64,000 nucleotides of DNA from Glutamicibacter sp. JC586 (lineage in GTDB: Bacteria; Actinomycetota; Actinomycetes; Actinomycetales; Micrococcaceae), in assembly GCF_009805585.1 (NCBI RefSeq), contig NZ_VHIN01000010.1, positions 186,001-250,000 on the forward strand, in the 5' to 3' direction. Position 1 is the first letter of the stretch; every line of letters starts with the position of its first letter. Below are positions 43,394-52,150 of this stretch, one piece after another. The position numbers were made by a program, and so were the translations under genes. The notes beneath the pieces are model-generated. The model was not told the DNA's origin, did not search any database, and saw only the letters and a program-made list of their open reading frames with translations.

Positions 43394-44920
43394 CTAGCCG
43401 TGCAACCGGTACCAGAGCAGTGCGACCTGCAAACTCGCGCGTGATTCGGCCGAGTCCAGCACCACGCCCAGCTTGGATTCGAGCTTGGACAGGCGCGCGT
43501 AGAGCGTAGGTCGGGACAAATACCCGGCCTTGGCCAGGGCGGACTTGTTCCCGCTGTGCGCGAGGTAGAGTTCGAGCAGGTCCAGCGCGGGTTGATCGAG
43601 CGGGTTGAGTAGGCCGGCCAGTTCGGCGTGCGCGAAGGAACGCATTCGGGCATCGGCGCCCATGGCGGAGAGCACCCCGCGCAGTCGCAGATCGGCAAAA
43701 CGGTAATAGGGCTGGGCGCGGGTAGGCAGGTTTGGGACAATTTCCGCGACCTGTGCGGCCTGATCCAACCCAATAATGGCGGTAGCCAAGCTGCCTTCGG
43801 GGCCAACGCCGATGGCTACCGGGGCGGTGAGCTGTTCAGCCAGCCGGCGGGTGAAACCTTGCAGGGTGGAGTCCACCAGTTCGCGGGCGCGCACCGGTAG
43901 AAGCAGTGAGAGGTAGCCGGGTTTAAGCAGTCCGGCAAGGATGCCCAGGTGGAGTGAGTCGGCGAGCTGATCGAGCTCTTCAAGAAGGGCGCGGTCGGCC
44001 AATTGGGTTTCGGTGGCGCTGGCCGCGGCGGAAGTTGAGATGACCACCGGGACATAGTAGGCGGCCGCGGCCAGGCCGAGGGCTTGGGTGCGGATGGCGA
44101 GTTCCTTGTCGCTGTAGTTGTGCCCGGCGGCCAGTTCGTGAAGGGTGGCGGTGCGGGTTTGGTAGAGCAGTTCGCGTTGATCGCGTCCGGACAGTCGGGC
44201 GATGGTCAGCGCCTGACCTGCGCGTTCTAACACCATGGCAGCCCGGTCATCATCTTCCAGTTCAGCCGGGACGATCAGCCGACCCCAGCGGCGGCGGGCG
44301 GCACCTACCGGGGTTTGCAACCAGTTCTCGGCCCCGGTGGCACGGCCGGTGTGCTCTAGGTAGCCGACAAATTTGGAGCGGTTGATCCAATTTTCTAGGT
44401 GCGCATCGGCGTGGGCGAGCACCCGGTGGCGGACATCTTCGAGCACCACCGGAGCGCGCAGTAGCGCCGCGGTACGCTCGACGATGTGCGCCTCGTCGGC
44501 TTCACTCAGCGAGAGCTCGGTAAAGATTTCGTGTACGGTGCGTGAGAATTGCACGGCTTCTAGTTGTTGGGCCACGAGCAGTTGATGGATGACCTCGGTG
44601 ATGGCCACAAAGCGGGTGCGCCGACGCAGCACGATCACTGGTAGGCCCTGATCGGCCAATGAAAAGTTGGTCCCCGCGGGATCTTCGATGATCACCCCGG
44701 CGGCCCCTGCCTGCCGCAGTGCACGGATAAAGTCTGGAACGTCGGCCACGTTGCGCAGGGTGGTGAGCACCAGTTCGCGCCCCAAGAGCAGTTCAGTATT
44801 CTCGCTGGATTCGGTCACGTGCACCCAGCGCAGTTCAGTATCCAGTCCCGTGGCGCAGAGGATCTGCGGGTCGCCCTCCTGCACCACTGGCAGTTCCAGC
44901 ACCTGATTTACCGTCAGCAT
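43394..44920 (-). CDS. PucR-family transcriptional regulator
   Basis: A 508-residue regulator. The N-terminal PucR domain shows LTVNQVLELPVVQEGDPQIL and LRWVHVTESSENTELLLGRELVLTT. A GGDEF-like middle follows. The C-terminal PucR HTH is LLELYLAHSGNKSALAKAGYLSRPTLYARLSKLESKLG. It is divergent from mmsA (112-bp spacer), the usual arrangement for a regulator of beta-alanine or GABA catabolism in actinobacteria. Confidence 0.93.
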   Translation of the reverse strand: MLTVNQVLELPVVQEGDPQILCATGLDTELRWVHVTESSENTELLLGRELVLTTLRNVADVPDFIRALRQAGAAGVIIEDPAGTNFSLADQGLPVIVLRRRTRFVAITEVIHQLLVAQQLEAVQFSRTVHEIFTELSLSEADEAHIVERTAALLRAPVVLEDVRHRVLAHADAHLENWINRSKFVGYLEHTGRATGAENWLQTPVGAARRRWGRLIVPAELEDDDRAAMVLERAGQALTIARLSGRDQRELLYQTRTATLHELAAGHNYSDKELAIRTQALGLAAAAYYVPVVISTSAAASATETQLADRALLEELDQLADSLHLGILAGLLKPGYLSLLLPVRARELVDSTLQGFTRRLAEQLTAPVAIGVGPEGSLATAIIGLDQAAQVAEIVPNLPTRAQPYYRFADLRLRGVLSAMGADARMRSFAHAELAGLLNPLDQPALDLLELYLAHSGNKSALAKAGYLSRPTLYARLSKLESKLGVVLDSAESRASLQVALLWYRLHG

Positions 44921-45032
44921 TTTTACACTCCGTCATCGATCTGGCTTAAATCATGACATAGTGCTGGTGTTCTGGTTCACTGTGATGACCCATGATGAAG
45001 GAAAGCCCAATAATGCGAAAGGACCACCCACC

Positions 45033-46535
45033 ATGAGCACCACATTGACCGATACCCTGCAGCACTGGATCAATAACGCCGCCTATAGCGCCCCAGAGCG
45101 TACCGGCAAGATCTACAACCCGGCCACCGGTAACGTCACCCGCACGGTGCAACTGGCCTCCAAGGAGACCACCGAGGTGGCCATCGCTGCTGCCACCGCG
45201 GCCTTCCCCAAGTGGCGTGATACCTCGCTGGCCCGGCGCACCGCGATCATGTTCAACTTCCGCCAGCTGCTGGTCGAACGCAAGGGCGAACTGGCCGCGA
45301 TTATCACCGCCGAGCACGGCAAGGTTCTGGACGACGCATTGGGCGAGGTCGCCCGCGGCCTAGAAGTCGTGGAACTAGCCTGCAACGCTCCCTACCTGCT
45401 GAAGGGTGATTACTCGCAGAACGCGTCGACCGGTGTGGATGTGCAGTCACTGCGTCAGCCGGTGGGCGTCTCGGCCATCATCTCCCCCTTCAATTTCCCG
45501 GCGATGGTACCGCTGTGGTTCTTCCCGGTAGCCATCGCCTCAGGTAACACGGTAGTGCTCAAGCCATCGGAGAAGGATCCCTCGGCGGCCATCTGGCTGG
45601 CGCAGCTCTTTGCTGAAGCGGGTCTGCCCGAAGGTGTGCTGAACGTCGTGCACGGCGATAAGGAATCGGTAGATACCCTATTAACCGATCCGCGGGTGAA
45701 TTCGATTTCCTTTGTGGGTTCCACCCCGATCGCCCAATATGTGTACTCCACGGGCACCGCCCACGGTAAGCGCGTCCAGGCCTTTGGCGGGGCAAAAAAC
45801 CACATGTTGGTCCTGCCCGATGCGGATCTAGAACTGGCCGCCGACATGGCGGTGAACGCGGGCTTCGGTGCCGCCGGCGAGCGCTGCATGGCCATCTCCG
45901 TGGTGGTGGCTTTGGATTCGATCGCCGATGAGCTGGTGGACAAGATCGCGCAGCGAGCCAAGGGGCTGCGTGTGGGTGATGGTACGCGTGGTTGCGATAT
46001 GGGCCCGCTGATCACCGGTGAGCATAAAGCGAAGGTCGCAGGTTATATCGATGCTGGCATCACCGCGGGCGCCGAATTGGTGGTTGATGGTCGCACCGGC
46101 ACCGTGGATGCCCAGGGCGAAGGCTTCTTCCTGCACCCGACGCTGTTCGATAAGGTCGGCACCGACATGTCCATTTACACGGACGAGATTTTTGGCCCGG
46201 TCCTCTCGGTGGTGCGCGTTGAGTCCTTCAACGAGGGCATCGAACTAATCAACGCCTCACCGTACGGCAATGGCACCGCGATCTTCACCAACGATGGCGG
46301 AGCAGCACGCCGCTTTGAAGATGAGATCCAGGTTGGCATGGTCGGGGTCAACGTACCGATTCCCGTTCCGGTGGGTTACCACTCCTTTGGCGGTTGGAAG
46401 GCCTCGCTCTTTGGCGACCAGCATGCCTACGGCCCAGAAGGGTTCAAGTTCTTTACCCGTAATAAAGTAGTCACCAAGCGTTGGCTGGATCCTAGCCACG
46501 GCGGAATCAACCTCGGCTTCCCACAGAACGACTAG
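45033..46535 (+). CDS. mmsA: CoA-acylating methylmalonate/malonate semialdehyde dehydrogenase
   Basis: A 500-residue aldehyde dehydrogenase of the MmsA type. It converts malonate semialdehyde (or methylmalonate semialdehyde) plus CoA and NAD to acetyl-CoA (or propionyl-CoA) plus CO2. Motifs: SPFNFPAMVPLWFFPVAIA (oxyanion Asn), FVGSTPIAQYVYSTG, and catalytic Cys in GAAGERCMAIS. EIFGPVLSVVRV and GGWKASLFGD lie near the end. The ATG at 45033 follows AAAGGA; the frame extends to 44961. The pairing with an aminotransferase 8 bases downstream fits beta-alanine degradation. Confidence 0.93.
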   Translation: MSTTLTDTLQHWINNAAYSAPERTGKIYNPATGNVTRTVQLASKETTEVAIAAATAAFPKWRDTSLARRTAIMFNFRQLLVERKGELAAIITAEHGKVLDDALGEVARGLEVVELACNAPYLLKGDYSQNASTGVDVQSLRQPVGVSAIISPFNFPAMVPLWFFPVAIASGNTVVLKPSEKDPSAAIWLAQLFAEAGLPEGVLNVVHGDKESVDTLLTDPRVNSISFVGSTPIAQYVYSTGTAHGKRVQAFGGAKNHMLVLPDADLELAADMAVNAGFGAAGERCMAISVVVALDSIADELVDKIAQRAKGLRVGDGTRGCDMGPLITGEHKAKVAGYIDAGITAGAELVVDGRTGTVDAQGEGFFLHPTLFDKVGTDMSIYTDEIFGPVLSVVRVESFNEGIELINASPYGNGTAIFTNDGGAARRFEDEIQVGMVGVNVPIPVPVGYHSFGGWKASLFGDQHAYGPEGFKFFTRNKVVTKRWLDPSHGGINLGFPQND

Positions 46536-46543
46536 GAGCGATC

Positions 46544-47911
46544 ATGAGCGAGCAACTCACCGAAGAAATTACTAGCGAGCAGATCGCCGCCGGCCAGCGC
46601 GCCTATGAGCTGGATCGTGAACATGTGTTCCATTCCTGGCAGGCCCAGGGTCCTTTTGACCCGATGACCATTGTGAAAACCGAGGGCTCGTATGTGTGGG
46701 ATGGACAGGGCAATAAGCTCATCGATCTCTCCAGCCAGCTGGTCAACACCAATATCGGGCACCAACATCCCAAGGTGATCGCGGCGATTCAGGACCAAGC
46801 GGCAAAGATCGCCACCATCGCGCCGCAGCATGTGAATGAGGCACGCAGCGAGGCGGCCCGACTGGTGGCCAAGCACACCCCGGGTGAACTGAACAAGATC
46901 TTCTTCACCAATGGTGGGGCCGACGCGGTGGAGCATGCGGTGCGCATGGCCCGGTTACATACCGGCAAGCACAAGGTCCTCTCGGCCTACCGCTCCTATC
47001 ATGGTGGCACCCACCTGGCGGTGAACATCACCGGGGATCCGCGGCGCTTTGCCTCGGATCACGCCAGCGACGGCATCGTACATTTCTTCCCTGCCTACCC
47101 CTACCGTTCCTACTTCAACTCCACGAGCCTTGAAGAGGAAACCACTCGGGCGCTCAAGCATTTGGAAGACACGATCCTGCTTGAAGGTCCGGGGACCATC
47201 GCGGCGATCATCCTCGAATCCATTCCGGGCACCGCAGGTATTTACCTGCCACCTCCGGGATATCTTCAGGGGGTGCGGGAGCTGACCAAGAAGCATGGCA
47301 TCGTATACATCGCCGACGAAGTGATGGCAGGCTTTGGTCGCAGTGGGCAATGGTTTGCGGTGAACCACTTCGATGTGGTGCCAGATTTGCTTACCTTCGC
47401 CAAGGGTGTGAACTCCGGTTACGTTCCCTTGGGAGGTGTGGCGATCAGCCCGGAGATCTTTGAGACTTTCCGTGAGAAGGTCTACCCTGGCGGGCTGACC
47501 TACTCGGGTCACCCTCTGGCTTGTGCCGCGGCGGTGGCTACCATCACTGCCATGGAAGAAGAGTCCATGGTCGAAAACGCTAAGCGTTTGGGCGATCAGA
47601 TCATCGGGCCGCGTTTGGAACAGTTTGCCAAGGACCATCCCTCGGTGGGTGAAATACGTGGCACCGGGGTGTTCTGGGCGATCGAACTGGTGAAGAACCG
47701 GGAAACTCGTGAGCCGTTGGCCGCCTACGGTGGTAGCAGCCCAGAAATGAACCAGGTCATCGGTGCGGCGAAGAAGGCAGGCTTGTTGCCCTTCGCTAAC
47801 TTCAACCGACTGCACGTGGTTCCGGCGATGAATATCGAGGACGAGGTACTCATCGAAGCACTAGATCGGCTGGAGCAAGCGCTCATCGTGGCCGATAACT
47901 TCGTAGAATAA
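46544..47911 (+). CDS. Class III omega-amino acid aminotransferase (beta-alanine type)
   Basis: A 455-residue PLP enzyme: FFTNGGADAVEHAVRMARL, YIADEVMAGFGRSGQW (Asp for the pyridine nitrogen) and LLTFAKGVNSGYVPLGG (Lys for the Schiff base). TYSGHPLACAAAVATI follows. It lies 8 bases after mmsA in the same operon. Beta-alanine to malonate semialdehyde, followed by MmsA, is the simplest pathway reading; taurine or GABA as substrate cannot be excluded from sequence alone. Confidence 0.9.
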   Translation: MSEQLTEEITSEQIAAGQRAYELDREHVFHSWQAQGPFDPMTIVKTEGSYVWDGQGNKLIDLSSQLVNTNIGHQHPKVIAAIQDQAAKIATIAPQHVNEARSEAARLVAKHTPGELNKIFFTNGGADAVEHAVRMARLHTGKHKVLSAYRSYHGGTHLAVNITGDPRRFASDHASDGIVHFFPAYPYRSYFNSTSLEEETTRALKHLEDTILLEGPGTIAAIILESIPGTAGIYLPPPGYLQGVRELTKKHGIVYIADEVMAGFGRSGQWFAVNHFDVVPDLLTFAKGVNSGYVPLGGVAISPEIFETFREKVYPGGLTYSGHPLACAAAVATITAMEEESMVENAKRLGDQIIGPRLEQFAKDHPSVGEIRGTGVFWAIELVKNRETREPLAAYGGSSPEMNQVIGAAKKAGLLPFANFNRLHVVPAMNIEDEVLIEALDRLEQALIVADNFVE

Positions 47912-47918
47912 CCACCAT

Positions 47919-47960
47919 ACTGGCAGGATGGCACAAACCATCCTGCCAGTTTTTCTTTTT
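47919..47960 (+). terminator. Rho-independent terminator of the mmsA operon
   Basis: A 13-bp perfect stem, ACTGGCAGGATGG with CCATCCTGCCAGT, is followed by TTTTCTTTTT. Confidence 0.92.
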
Positions 47961-47971
47961 GCGGGAGGACT

Positions 47972-49333
47972 ATGATGACTTCACCAACCAGCCAGCTTCT
48001 GCTCGAGGATCATCCGCGGGCTTCAGTGGATCGAGCATTGCGCGCCCGGGCCAGCGTAGAGCGCTCTGGATTCGTTCCGCCGACTTTTGCCGATGGGGTG
48101 ATTTTCGCCCAGGACATCGAAGATGTAGTACTCACCATGAAGTTGGCCAGTAAGTATGGGGTGCGGATTGTTCCTCGCGGCGCGGGCACCGGGCTGGCCG
48201 CAGGTTCCTGCGCGCAAGAAGGCGAAGTGGTGCTGGATCTCTCGGCGATGAACCAGATCCTTTCCATTGATCCGGTTCAAGGTATCGCCACCGTTCAGCC
48301 CGGAGTCATCAATGCTGCGGTGAATCAAGCGGCCGAAGAATACAACCTGTTTTATGCACCGGATCCGGCCAGCACGGCGATCTGTTCGATCGGCGGTAAT
48401 ATCGCCACCAACGCAGGCGGCATGTGGTGCGCCAAGTACGGGGTCACCCGCGAATCAGTGCTCAGCTTGCTCGTGGTCTTACCCGACGGTCAGCTGTTGC
48501 GCACCGGGCGACGGACCATCAAGGGTGTTGCCGGTTACGACATGAATGCGCTGATGATCGGATCCGAAGGAACCTTGGGCATCGTCGTAGAGGCAGTACT
48601 AAGGTTGCGGCCCAAACCTAAACACACCGCAACGCTTGTCGCCTACTTCCCAGATGAAGTTGCTGCGGCGGCAGCGGCCAGCGCGGTTAGCGCTGCGGGG
48701 CTCACCCCGTCGGTGTTGGAGCTGATGGACGGTAAAACTCTGCTTGCCGTGGATAGCGCGATGGGCACCGAGCACCATAATTCCGGCGGTGCCTTATTGC
48801 TGGCACAAACCGACGGTTATGGTGCCGATCTAGAAATGCAGGCTCTAGAACTTGCGATCAAACCGTTCGCCGAACATTGCGAGTTGGCGACAACCGAACA
48901 ACACGCTCAAGCGCTGATCGAAGCACGGCGCCAGGCGATTCCGAGTATGGAGAAGCTCGGGACCGTTTCCATCTGCGATATCGGTGTTCCACGCAATCGG
49001 TTGGCCGAGGCCATAGCCGGGTTACAACGCATTGAGGCTGAGCGTGGGGTCTCGATCTTCATCATTGCTCATGCGGCCGATGGAAACCTGCACCCAATCA
49101 TTGTGGTTCCCGCGGGGCAGTCCATCATCAGTGGTGCTCCCAAACTGGCTTTGGCCGACATGTTCTATTTGGCCCAAGAATTAGGCGGTACGCTCACTGG
49201 GGAACACGGCATCGGTTTGTTGAAGCAAGATTGGCTGCCAGAGGAATTGGGCGAAACCTCGCTGCAGTTACAACGCCGCCTGCGAAAGGTTTTTGATCCG
49301 CAAGGGATTTTGAATCCTGGCAAGGCCATTTAG
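47972..49333 (+). CDS. FAD-linked oxidase (GlcD/D-2-hydroxyacid dehydrogenase type)
   Basis: A 453-residue flavoprotein. The FAD-binding type 4 domain shows VRIVPRGAGTGLAAGSC and GGNIATNAGGMWCAKYGVTRESV. The C-terminal FAD-oxidase domain has AHAADGNLHPIIVVP and GGTLTGEHGIGLLKQDWLPEELG. Such enzymes oxidise glycolate, D-lactate or other D-2-hydroxy acids to 2-oxo acids. A GGGAGGA site precedes the ATG at 47972. It starts right after the mmsA terminator and appears to be a separate unit. Confidence 0.9.
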   Translation: MMTSPTSQLLLEDHPRASVDRALRARASVERSGFVPPTFADGVIFAQDIEDVVLTMKLASKYGVRIVPRGAGTGLAAGSCAQEGEVVLDLSAMNQILSIDPVQGIATVQPGVINAAVNQAAEEYNLFYAPDPASTAICSIGGNIATNAGGMWCAKYGVTRESVLSLLVVLPDGQLLRTGRRTIKGVAGYDMNALMIGSEGTLGIVVEAVLRLRPKPKHTATLVAYFPDEVAAAAAASAVSAAGLTPSVLELMDGKTLLAVDSAMGTEHHNSGGALLLAQTDGYGADLEMQALELAIKPFAEHCELATTEQHAQALIEARRQAIPSMEKLGTVSICDIGVPRNRLAEAIAGLQRIEAERGVSIFIIAHAADGNLHPIIVVPAGQSIISGAPKLALADMFYLAQELGGTLTGEHGIGLLKQDWLPEELGETSLQLQRRLRKVFDPQGILNPGKAI

Positions 49334-49370
49334 CCTATCTTTTAGGTCCCTGGATGCGTAGGGTAAATTC

Positions 49371-49799
49371 ATGGATGACTTTCTAAAAGTGGATTTTGCT
49401 ACGCCCCTCATTCTGTTGTGCGTAGCAGTGATCTTTTTCCTGCTTTGTATTCCGATGCTGATCCACGGTTTGATTCGCCGACGAAATTTCTCTAGATTGC
49501 GTGACGGCGAACAGATCTATTCTCTGCGCTCATCCATCCGTACCGAGTTGATCATGTCAGCGCTTGCTGCAGTCCTTGTGATCGCTTGCCTGGTGATCGG
49601 TTTTACCGGCTACGGCCGTGCCATGAATAACTTGCAGGCTAATATTGAGCGCGAGTTCTCCCCCACCGAGTTAGAGATTCATTTCTGGACGGGGTCATCG
49701 GCTATTGCCAATATTTCTTTGCCCGATGGCACCAGCTATGATCCGGCAACCATCTCTGTAGAAGAGGGATATCGTCCCGTAATCAATGAAGCCCCGTAA
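49371..49799 (+). CDS. Two-span membrane protein, unknown function
   Basis: A 142-residue protein with two hydrophobic segments (LILLCVAVIFFLLCIPMLIHGLI, and IMSALAAVLVIACLVIGFTGYG), a basic cytoplasmic loop (RRRNFSRLRDGE) between them, and an external C-terminal domain of about 60 residues (NIEREFSPTELEIHFWTG). No family is recognised. It lies downstream of the FAD oxidase. Confidence 0.6.
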   Translation: MDDFLKVDFATPLILLCVAVIFFLLCIPMLIHGLIRRRNFSRLRDGEQIYSLRSSIRTELIMSALAAVLVIACLVIGFTGYGRAMNNLQANIEREFSPTELEIHFWTGSSAIANISLPDGTSYDPATISVEEGYRPVINEAP

Positions 49800-49899
49800 T
49801 GATCAGCTACCAGTGAACCCGATCACCGATAGTTGACTCAGTTATGAAATACTGATCAACAGAGCATTTAGGCCGTTAGCTTGTGGGAGGACAACAAAA

Positions 49900-50376
49900 A
49901 TGATGGGAAATGGTGCGCCAGTTGGCGATCCGTTCCAGCCGCATCTGGAATGGGGTCTGAAGGCCTCGTTCGTGGGTTATATTTCTTCCCTGCCCGATGG
50001 TCGTATCGAGGCGAGCAATGGTGTTTGGCAAGTAGGCAATTCGCTGGTCTTCCCGGCTTCCCCGGCCACCGACGTTCCAGATAACGAGGTCTGGTTTAAT
50101 GGCCAGGTTTCGTTCTCCGGACATGGCGGCATGATGAAGCTGGACCTGATCGAACCGCGTGTAGAAAACCAAGATGAAGCCATCAAGCTGACCATCGGGA
50201 CCGCTACCGAACGGATCGCCATTGCCGAGCTCACCGAGACGGCTGTCTCTCGTGCCTTTGGCATGGTGAAGACTCGATTCTCGGCAGTACTGACCGACGA
50301 GGGATCAAAGCTTTTCAACGGTCAATATCCAGCAGGTCAGGGACTCGAAGACTTAGAGATCGTACTTCGCGGCTAG
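49900..50376 (+). CDS. Free-standing HtaA-domain protein
   Basis: A 158-residue protein consisting of one HtaA-like domain: HLEWGLKASFVGYISSLPDGRIEASNGV, a central VWFNGQVSFSGHGGMMKLDLIEPRVE, then a C-terminal segment. In Corynebacterium HtaA domains bind heme at the cell surface and occur in large secreted proteins. Here no signal peptide or membrane anchor is visible. The conserved GHGG and YISS elements remain. The ATG at 49900 follows GGGAGG. The cytoplasmic location is inferred. Confidence 0.75.
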   Translation: MMGNGAPVGDPFQPHLEWGLKASFVGYISSLPDGRIEASNGVWQVGNSLVFPASPATDVPDNEVWFNGQVSFSGHGGMMKLDLIEPRVENQDEAIKLTIGTATERIAIAELTETAVSRAFGMVKTRFSAVLTDEGSKLFNGQYPAGQGLEDLEIVLRG

Positions 50377-50441
50377 GCGGCGCCTGCGCTTGAAGCTGTC
50401 AGACCAGAAAATTACACGTATCTGGGAGAAATAGTTCGCGT

Positions 50442-50606
50442 ATGAACCCGCTGTTACCTAACGCCTTCGAACTGATCATGTTCTATGTCGTTCCGGTGCT
50501 CATTGTCACCGCCCTAGCATTTGTCATCACCCTCGTGGCCCGGGGCCGCAGGTTGAACACTGTGGACTTCATTGCTGAGGACCGGATGGACGAAAGCGCT
50601 AACTAG
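50442..50606 (+). CDS. Small single-span membrane protein
   Basis: A 54-residue ORF read directly: MNPLLPNAFELIMFYVVPVL start, a membrane segment LIVTALAFVITLVA, then a charged tail (RGRRLNTVDFIAEDRMDESAN). A weak GGGAGAA ribosome site lies 6 bases upstream. It lies 65 bases after the HtaA gene on the same strand. No family is known to me. Confidence 0.55.
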   Translation: MNPLLPNAFELIMFYVVPVLIVTALAFVITLVARGRRLNTVDFIAEDRMDESAN

Positions 50607-50618
50607 CCACAACGACTG

Positions 50619-50666
50619 ACATAGCTGATGCCAGCAACAATTTCTTGTTGCTGGCATCAGCTATGT
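50619..50666. terminator. Perfect 22-bp hairpin between convergent genes
   Basis: The arms ACATAGCTGATGCCAGCAAC (plus two bases) and its exact complement enclose a four-base TTTC loop. It sits between the small membrane protein gene and the convergent shikimate dehydrogenase gene. No T-run is present, so it may stop transcription from both sides by stem strength alone, or protect mRNA ends. Confidence 0.6.
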
Positions 50667-50705
50667 GGCATGGCAATACGTTGTCCCGAAGGGATCAACA
50701 AGTGG

Positions 50706-51518
50706 TTATTGACGGGAGAACTCGGAGGCACGAGCCACCTGGTCATCGGTCACCGACTGGCCCGTGTACTTTTCAAACTGGGCGGCCGCTTGCAAAGCGA
50801 TCACTTCCGCGCCGGTGATCACCGGTTTGCCTGCCTTCGCAGCGGCGCGGATCAACGGAGTTTCGCTTGGGAAAGCAACGACATCAAAGACGGCTTCAGC
50901 AGATGCGATGTGCTCATCAGAGAACGACTGAACTTCGGACTGTGCACCGTTCATGCCTAGCGGAGTGACGTTAACGATGATCTGGTGTCCCGGGGCAGGA
51001 TCGGAAACTACGTGTTTGTAGTTGTATTTCTGCGCCAGCTCAGCTCCGGCACTTTCGTTGCGGGCCAGTACGGTGAGATCTTCAAATCCAGCATCACGGA
51101 AAGCTGCGACAACTGCCTTGGCCATACCACCGGAACCACGAACTAGAACGCTGTGGTTCTTGTCCAGTTCGTGGCGAGCGATCAAAGTTGCGATCGCTTC
51201 AAAGTCCGTGTTGGATGCGACGAGTCGACCGTTGGTGTTAACGATAGTGTTGACCGATTCAATGGCTGCCGCCGAAGGTTCAATCTCATCGACCATGGCC
51301 ATGACGTCTTCTTTGAAAGGCATGGAGACCGAGCATCCACGGATTCCAAGAGCACGAACACCGGCGATAGCGCCAGCGAGATCCTCGGTGGAGAACGCTT
51401 TGTAAATGAAGTTCAACTCAAGTTCTTCATAGAGGAAGTTGTGGAATCGAGTCCCAATGTTTGATGGTCGGCCCGAAAGCGAAATGCACAGGGACATGTC
51501 TTTGTTCAAAATCGGCAC
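50706..51518 (-). CDS. Shikimate 5-dehydrogenase-like protein
   Basis: A 270-residue AroE-type enzyme. The substrate domain has SVSMPFKEDVMA with the catalytic Lys and NTDFEAIATL with the catalytic Asp; the usual NVTxPxK is changed to SVSMPFK. The NAD(P) domain shows VLVRGSGGMAKAV. I chose the GTG at 51518 because a GGAG site lies 8 bases upstream; the frame extends to 51557 and an ATG at 51497 is also possible. The altered motif suggests a secondary dehydrogenase rather than the main AroE of aromatic amino acid synthesis. Confidence 0.85.
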   Translation of the reverse strand: MPILNKDMSLCISLSGRPSNIGTRFHNFLYEELELNFIYKAFSTEDLAGAIAGVRALGIRGCSVSMPFKEDVMAMVDEIEPSAAAIESVNTIVNTNGRLVASNTDFEAIATLIARHELDKNHSVLVRGSGGMAKAVVAAFRDAGFEDLTVLARNESAGAELAQKYNYKHVVSDPAPGHQIIVNVTPLGMNGAQSEVQSFSDEHIASAEAVFDVVAFPSETPLIRAAAKAGKPVITGAEVIALQAAAQFEKYTGQSVTDDQVARASEFSRQ

Positions 51519-51658
51519 GTTAGAATCTCCAAAAAATCGATCGTGGTTCAAGATCAAATATACGTCTTTGGGATTCGTATTCCGCTCCAGCGATCATCTG
51601 ATACGTGTCAGGGATTACCTCTTTCCCTGCGGGAACCCTTTGGCTAAGCTCAATTCTC

Positions 51659-52069
51659 ATGAGTAAGGAACTTGAAGCTGGCCCCTTTTTTCATGGAACC
51701 AAGGCAGAACTGGTACCCGGTGATTTTCTTTCTGCGGGATACCCGTCGAACTACCGTCCTGAAGTGATCATGAACCACATCTACTTCACCGCGCTGCCAG
51801 ACGGTGCGGGGCTCGCGGCACAAATCGCGGCCATCGATGGCACCGCGCATGTTTACGAGGTGGAACCGACCGGTGAATTTGAAGATGACCCGAATGTCAC
51901 CGACAAGAAGTTCCCAGGTAATCCAACACGTTCATATCGCAGTGCCAGCCCGTTGAAGGTGGTGCGTGAAGTTCACGACTGGAAACGGATCTCCGAAGCT
52001 GAGCTGCAAGGCTGGAGGGATCGCATTAATGCCATTTCTTCTAGTTCCGGCGGAGAAATCATCAACTGA
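51659..52069 (+). CDS. arr: NAD+-rifamycin ADP-ribosyltransferase (Arr)
   Basis: A 136-residue enzyme matching Arr: PFFHGTKAELVPGDFLSAGYPSNY at the N-terminus, NHIYFTALPDGAGLAAQIA in the middle, and GNPTRSYRSASPLKVV near the end. Arr transfers ADP-ribose from NAD to rifamycins and inactivates them. The ATG at 51659 is taken because the upstream codons of the frame do not match the family. Chromosomal arr genes are common in actinobacteria, so this is probably intrinsic. It is followed by a long hairpin. Confidence 0.92.
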   Translation: MSKELEAGPFFHGTKAELVPGDFLSAGYPSNYRPEVIMNHIYFTALPDGAGLAAQIAAIDGTAHVYEVEPTGEFEDDPNVTDKKFPGNPTRSYRSASPLKVVREVHDWKRISEAELQGWRDRINAISSSSGGEIIN

Positions 52070-52080
52070 AGCTATGGATA

Positions 52081-52132
52081 ACAACCGCGGTGATCAAGAT
52101 TTCGCACGCGAAGTCTTGATCACCGCGGTTGT
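52081..52132. terminator. Long hairpin between arr and convergent aldehyde dehydrogenase
   Basis: A 19-bp perfect stem (ACAACCGCGGTGATCAAGA with its complement) continues through one wobble pair into a TTCGC/GCGAA inner stem with a 2-base loop. It separates two convergent genes and has no T-run. Confidence 0.65.
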
Positions 52133-52150
52133 CATCAGGATAGGGCTTCT

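Noticed and set aside
46955-47815. 286-residue minus-strand ORF
   Set aside because: It is antisense to the class III aminotransferase, which has all PLP-binding motifs.
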